Below are positions 5,173-7,623 of a DNA stretch of 7,623 nt, in pieces. The translations under genes and the position numbers were made by a program. The first letter of the stretch is position 1. Each line of letters starts with the position of its first letter. This stretch comes from Clostridia bacterium (lineage in GTDB: Bacteria; Bacillota; Clostridia; RGIG6154): the NCBI GenBank assembly GCA_017622395.1, contig JAGARF010000097.1:1-7623 (forward strand). Direction: 5' to 3'. The notes beneath the pieces are model-generated. The model did no database searches and was not told the DNA's origin. It saw nothing but the letters and a program-made list of their open reading frames with translations.

Positions 5173-7623
5173 ATGAAAAAACTAATTAAAATCTTTTTAA
5201 TCTGCACATTGGTGCTTTTGGCATTAAGTGTAACAGTATCGGCTGAAACAGAAGGGTATTATACATACACAGTTTCAAACGACGAAGCGACTATAACTGA
5301 TGTTAATACGAGTATATCAGGTGATATAACGATTCCGTCAACATTAGGTGGTTATCTTGTAACCACAATCGGCCCTTGTGCATTTGAAGATTGCGCTGAC
5401 TTAACAAGTGTAGAAATAGGCGACAGCGTAACCACAATCGGCAATTATGCGTTTTGTTATTGCTCCAGCTTAACAAGCGTAGTAATTCCAGACAGTGTAA
5501 CCACAATCGGCTTTGGTGCGTTTAGTGATTGCACCGGCTTAACAAGCGTAGTAATTCCCGACAGCGTAACCACAATCGGCGGTTGTGCGTTTATTCGTTG
5601 CACCGGCTTAACAAGCATAGTAATTCCCGACAGCGTAACCACAATTGGCAATTCAGCGTTTCATGGTTGCACAGGGTTAACAGCAGTGTATATCAGCGAC
5701 TTGTCAGCGTGGTGCAATATAAAATTCGGTAATTCTGGTTCAAATCCATTATATTATGCTAAAAATCTTTATGTAAATAATGAGCTTGTAACAAACCTTG
5801 TTATTCCTGCTGATTTAACTACAATTGGTCAATATGCGTTTTATAATTGTACAAGTTTAACAAGCGTAGAAATTTCTGATAGTATATCGTCAATTGGTCA
5901 ATATGCGTTTTTTGATTGCACAGGCTTAACAAGTGTAGAAATCCCCGACAGCGTAACCACGATTGGCCTTTTTGCGTTTGATAATTGCGAGAATATAGAA
6001 GAGGTATATATATGTGATATAGAAACCTGGTTAAATATAATTTTCGAAAGTTATGCTTCAAACCCACTGGCTTTTGGAGGAGAGCTTTATTTGAATAATG
6101 AGTTATTGACTGAACTTATAATTCCCAACACTATAACTAAGATAAATAATTATGCGTTTATAAATTGTAAAGGTTTGTCAAATATAGTGTTTTCTAATAG
6201 TGTAACAAGCGTTGGAAGGCAGGCTTTTTACGGTTGCACAAATTTGGTGAGTATAGTAATCCAAACCAGTATAACATCAATAGATAGCTATGCATTTTAT
6301 GGAAAAGACATAACAGTATATTACGAGGGAAGTCGTTTGCAATGGAGTGATATTATGTTAGGCGATGATGATCCATTTTCATCAAAAACTCAATATGTAT
6401 ATAATTCAAGATGTGTTACGGTAATGGATGCGTACAATAATAAGATTTATGAAGAATGGTTGTCATACGGAACCACTTTATCAGAAAATATCGAATACAA
6501 AATCAAAGATAAATACAAAGCAACATTCTATACAGATAAGGAATGTACAAAGCTTTTTGATATGTCAACAGAAATAACTGAAGATACTGTTCTTTACTGC
6601 ACATTGAAAGATGCATACTGCACATATAAGTTTTTAAACGGCGATGGAAGTGTAATGCTTGAAAAAACAGTAGACTATGGTGCAACATTAAACGAAACAC
6701 CAACCACAGCACCAACAAAAGCAGCGACACAGCAGTATACATATACATTCAGCAATTGGGATGGATATTCAGCAGGAATGACTTTAACAAAAGATATGAC
6801 ATTCACTCCTGTGTTTAATTCAACAGTAAATAAATATACATACAAGTTCTTGAATGAGGATGGAAGTGTACATTTCGAAAGAACTGCAAATTATGGCACA
6901 AAGATAGAACTGCCAAGTGAACCGACAAAAGCATCAACATCACAGTATAACTATACCTTCAGTGAATGGATTGGCTATACAGAGGGCATGAAAGTTACAG
7001 AAAATGTTACATTTACTCCGGAATTTACTTCAACAGTAAATAAGTATATATACAAATTTGTTGATGAAGACGGAAATGTAATTGAGGAAAAAACAGCAGA
7101 ATACGGAACAATGATCGAACTTCCGAAAACAACTCCGGTAAAGACTGCAACAGCTCAATATACATATATCTTTGATAGATGGATAGGCTATGTACAAAAT
7201 ATGCCGCTAACAAAAGATGTAGTATTTACTGCAGAATACAAAGCAATAATTAATCAATACACATATAAATTCCTAGACGATAACGGAAGTGAAATCTACA
7301 AGAAAACAGCCGATTACGGAGCATTAATAGAAGTTCCGACTTCTCCTGTAAAGGAAAGTACACAACAGTATACATACACATTTAGCAAATGGAATGGTTA
7401 TACAGACGGAATGCTGTTAACAGGAGACATAACATTTACGCCTGAATTTACATCAATAGTTAATAAGTATACATATAAGTTCTTAAATGAAGATGGAAAC
7501 ACATATTTTCAAGAAACTGCAGAATATGGAAGTGTAATAGAACTTCCTGAAAATTCTGTGAAAGAAGCAACAGCACAGCATACTTACACATTTAGCAAAT
7601 GGAATGGTTATACAGACGGAATG
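5173..7623 (+). CDS. Secreted BspA-like leucine-rich-repeat protein with C-terminal InlB/Listeria-Bacteroides-type repeats, 3'-truncated by window
   Basis: The frame stays open for 817 codons from ATG 5173 to the window end, with no stop. Residues 1-24 are a signal peptide: MKKLIK, a hydrophobic core, then a cleavage-like VSA before ETEG. Residues about 58-376 are BspA/LRR_5-type repeats of 23 residues (LTSVVIPDSVTTIG-xx-AF-xx-C). Two longer variant modules interrupt them (about 171-212 and 277-318, each VYI-D...W-NI-F...NPL...LY-NNEL), and a YYEGS-type cap lies near 383-387. Residues about 415-478 resemble a Listeria-Bacteroides repeat (YTDKECTKLFDMSTEITEDTVLY). Five 70-73-residue repeats (YTYKFLNEDGS...YGT.IELP...YTFS.WIGYT.GM...FTPEF) then start at residues 482, 555, 625, 696 and 766, the last incomplete. 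Such proteins are exported and often bind host or matrix partners; the ligand here is unknown. The C-terminal anchor (LPXTG, dockerin or SLH) is beyond the edge. The early repeats use more GC-rich codons (GGC, ACC, GCG) than the rest. Confidence 0.9.
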   Translation, partial: MKKLIKIFLICTLVLLALSVTVSAETEGYYTYTVSNDEATITDVNTSISGDITIPSTLGGYLVTTIGPCAFEDCADLTSVEIGDSVTTIGNYAFCYCSSLTSVVIPDSVTTIGFGAFSDCTGLTSVVIPDSVTTIGGCAFIRCTGLTSIVIPDSVTTIGNSAFHGCTGLTAVYISDLSAWCNIKFGNSGSNPLYYAKNLYVNNELVTNLVIPADLTTIGQYAFYNCTSLTSVEISDSISSIGQYAFFDCTGLTSVEIPDSVTTIGLFAFDNCENIEEVYICDIETWLNIIFESYASNPLAFGGELYLNNELLTELIIPNTITKINNYAFINCKGLSNIVFSNSVTSVGRQAFYGCTNLVSIVIQTSITSIDSYAFYGKDITVYYEGSRLQWSDIMLGDDDPFSSKTQYVYNSRCVTVMDAYNNKIYEEWLSYGTTLSENIEYKIKDKYKATFYTDKECTKLFDMSTEITEDTVLYCTLKDAYCTYKFLNGDGSVMLEKTVDYGATLNETPTTAPTKAATQQYTYTFSNWDGYSAGMTLTKDMTFTPVFNSTVNKYTYKFLNEDGSVHFERTANYGTKIELPSEPTKASTSQYNYTFSEWIGYTEGMKVTENVTFTPEFTSTVNKYIYKFVDEDGNVIEEKTAEYGTMIELPKTTPVKTATAQYTYIFDRWIGYVQNMPLTKDVVFTAEYKAIINQYTYKFLDDNGSEIYKKTADYGALIEVPTSPVKESTQQYTYTFSKWNGYTDGMLLTGDITFTPEFTSIVNKYTYKFLNEDGNTYFQETAEYGSVIELPENSVKEATAQHTYTFSKWNGYTDGM
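5401..5676 (+). repeat. 69-bp tandem repeat array encoding leucine-rich repeats
   Basis: Four consecutive 69-bp units start at 5401, 5470, 5539 and 5608, each beginning TTAACAAG. Partial units flank them at 5344 and 5677. Further 69-bp spaced copies at 5857 and 5926 follow a longer variant module. Within units, the first 42 bases are nearly identical (only two synonymous differences between the units at 5470 and 5539), while codons 15, 16, 19 and 20 vary. Confidence 0.92.
6616..7623 (+). repeat. Five tandem about 210-bp repeats encoding InlB/Listeria-Bacteroides-type domains
   Basis: Units start at 6616, 6835, 7045, 7258 and 7468, with lengths of 219, 210, 213 and 210 bp and a fifth cut at 156 bp. 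Each starts with codons for Y-x-YKF and ends with a T/N-rich linker (STVNK-like). A 39-bp stretch is identical in units 4 and 5 (7375-7413 and 7585-7623), exactly 210 bp apart. Confidence 0.9.

Noticed and set aside
5303..6067. Several minus-strand frames and one plus-strand frame over the LRR array, with repeated peptide units.
   Set aside because: Their repeats simply mirror the 69-bp array of the real gene; no start signals support them.

Overview
The window is AT-rich chromosomal DNA that looks like a low-GC Gram-positive anaerobe of the class Clostridia, probably a gut or rumen relative of the Oscillospiraceae/Lachnospiraceae. This is inferred from strong AGGAGG-type ribosome binding sites, type III pantothenate kinase (CoaX) paired with an ECF transporter S component, S20 as a single gene, a glycosidase of the rhamnosidase superfamily, and a BspA-like leucine-rich-repeat surface protein followed by InlB/Listeria-Bacteroides-type repeats. 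No rRNA, tRNA, CRISPR array, phage gene, transposase or plasmid function was seen.

Layout: (1) 1-947 is the C-terminal 314 residues of an AMP-forming acyl-CoA synthetase, closed by a perfect hairpin terminator. (2) 1060-2399 is a two-gene operon, an ECF S component (probably for pantothenate) with coaX 2 bp downstream, followed by another strong terminator. Together they would bring in pantothenate and phosphorylate it in the first step of CoA synthesis; the acyl-CoA synthetase next door uses CoA, although it is a separate transcription unit. (3) 2438-4450 is a single-gene unit with its own extended -10 promoter, encoding a cytoplasmic GH78-like six-hairpin glycosidase with a non-canonical catalytic motif. 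(4) A bidirectional terminator at 4453-4497 separates it from the convergent rpsT (S20, minus strand). rpsT has a consensus-like promoter and a leader of about 105 nt with a GC-rich hairpin.

(5) 4903-5112, between the divergent rpsT and surface-protein promoters, has no gene. It holds a composite of short repeats: small hairpins each followed by AATATC, a degenerate heptamer array (GTTAGGA) and further small palindromes. (6) 5113-7623 is a perfect-consensus promoter driving a large secreted protein that runs off the window end (at least 817 codons). It has a signal peptide, 23-residue leucine-rich repeats whose DNA is a near-identical 69-bp tandem array, and five 70-73-residue C-terminal repeats, the last cut by the window edge.

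Most of the window is ordinary housekeeping sequence. The places most worth a second look are the intergenic hairpin/heptamer composite, the LRR array whose variation is confined to four codons per unit, the rpsT leader and the atypical glycosidase.
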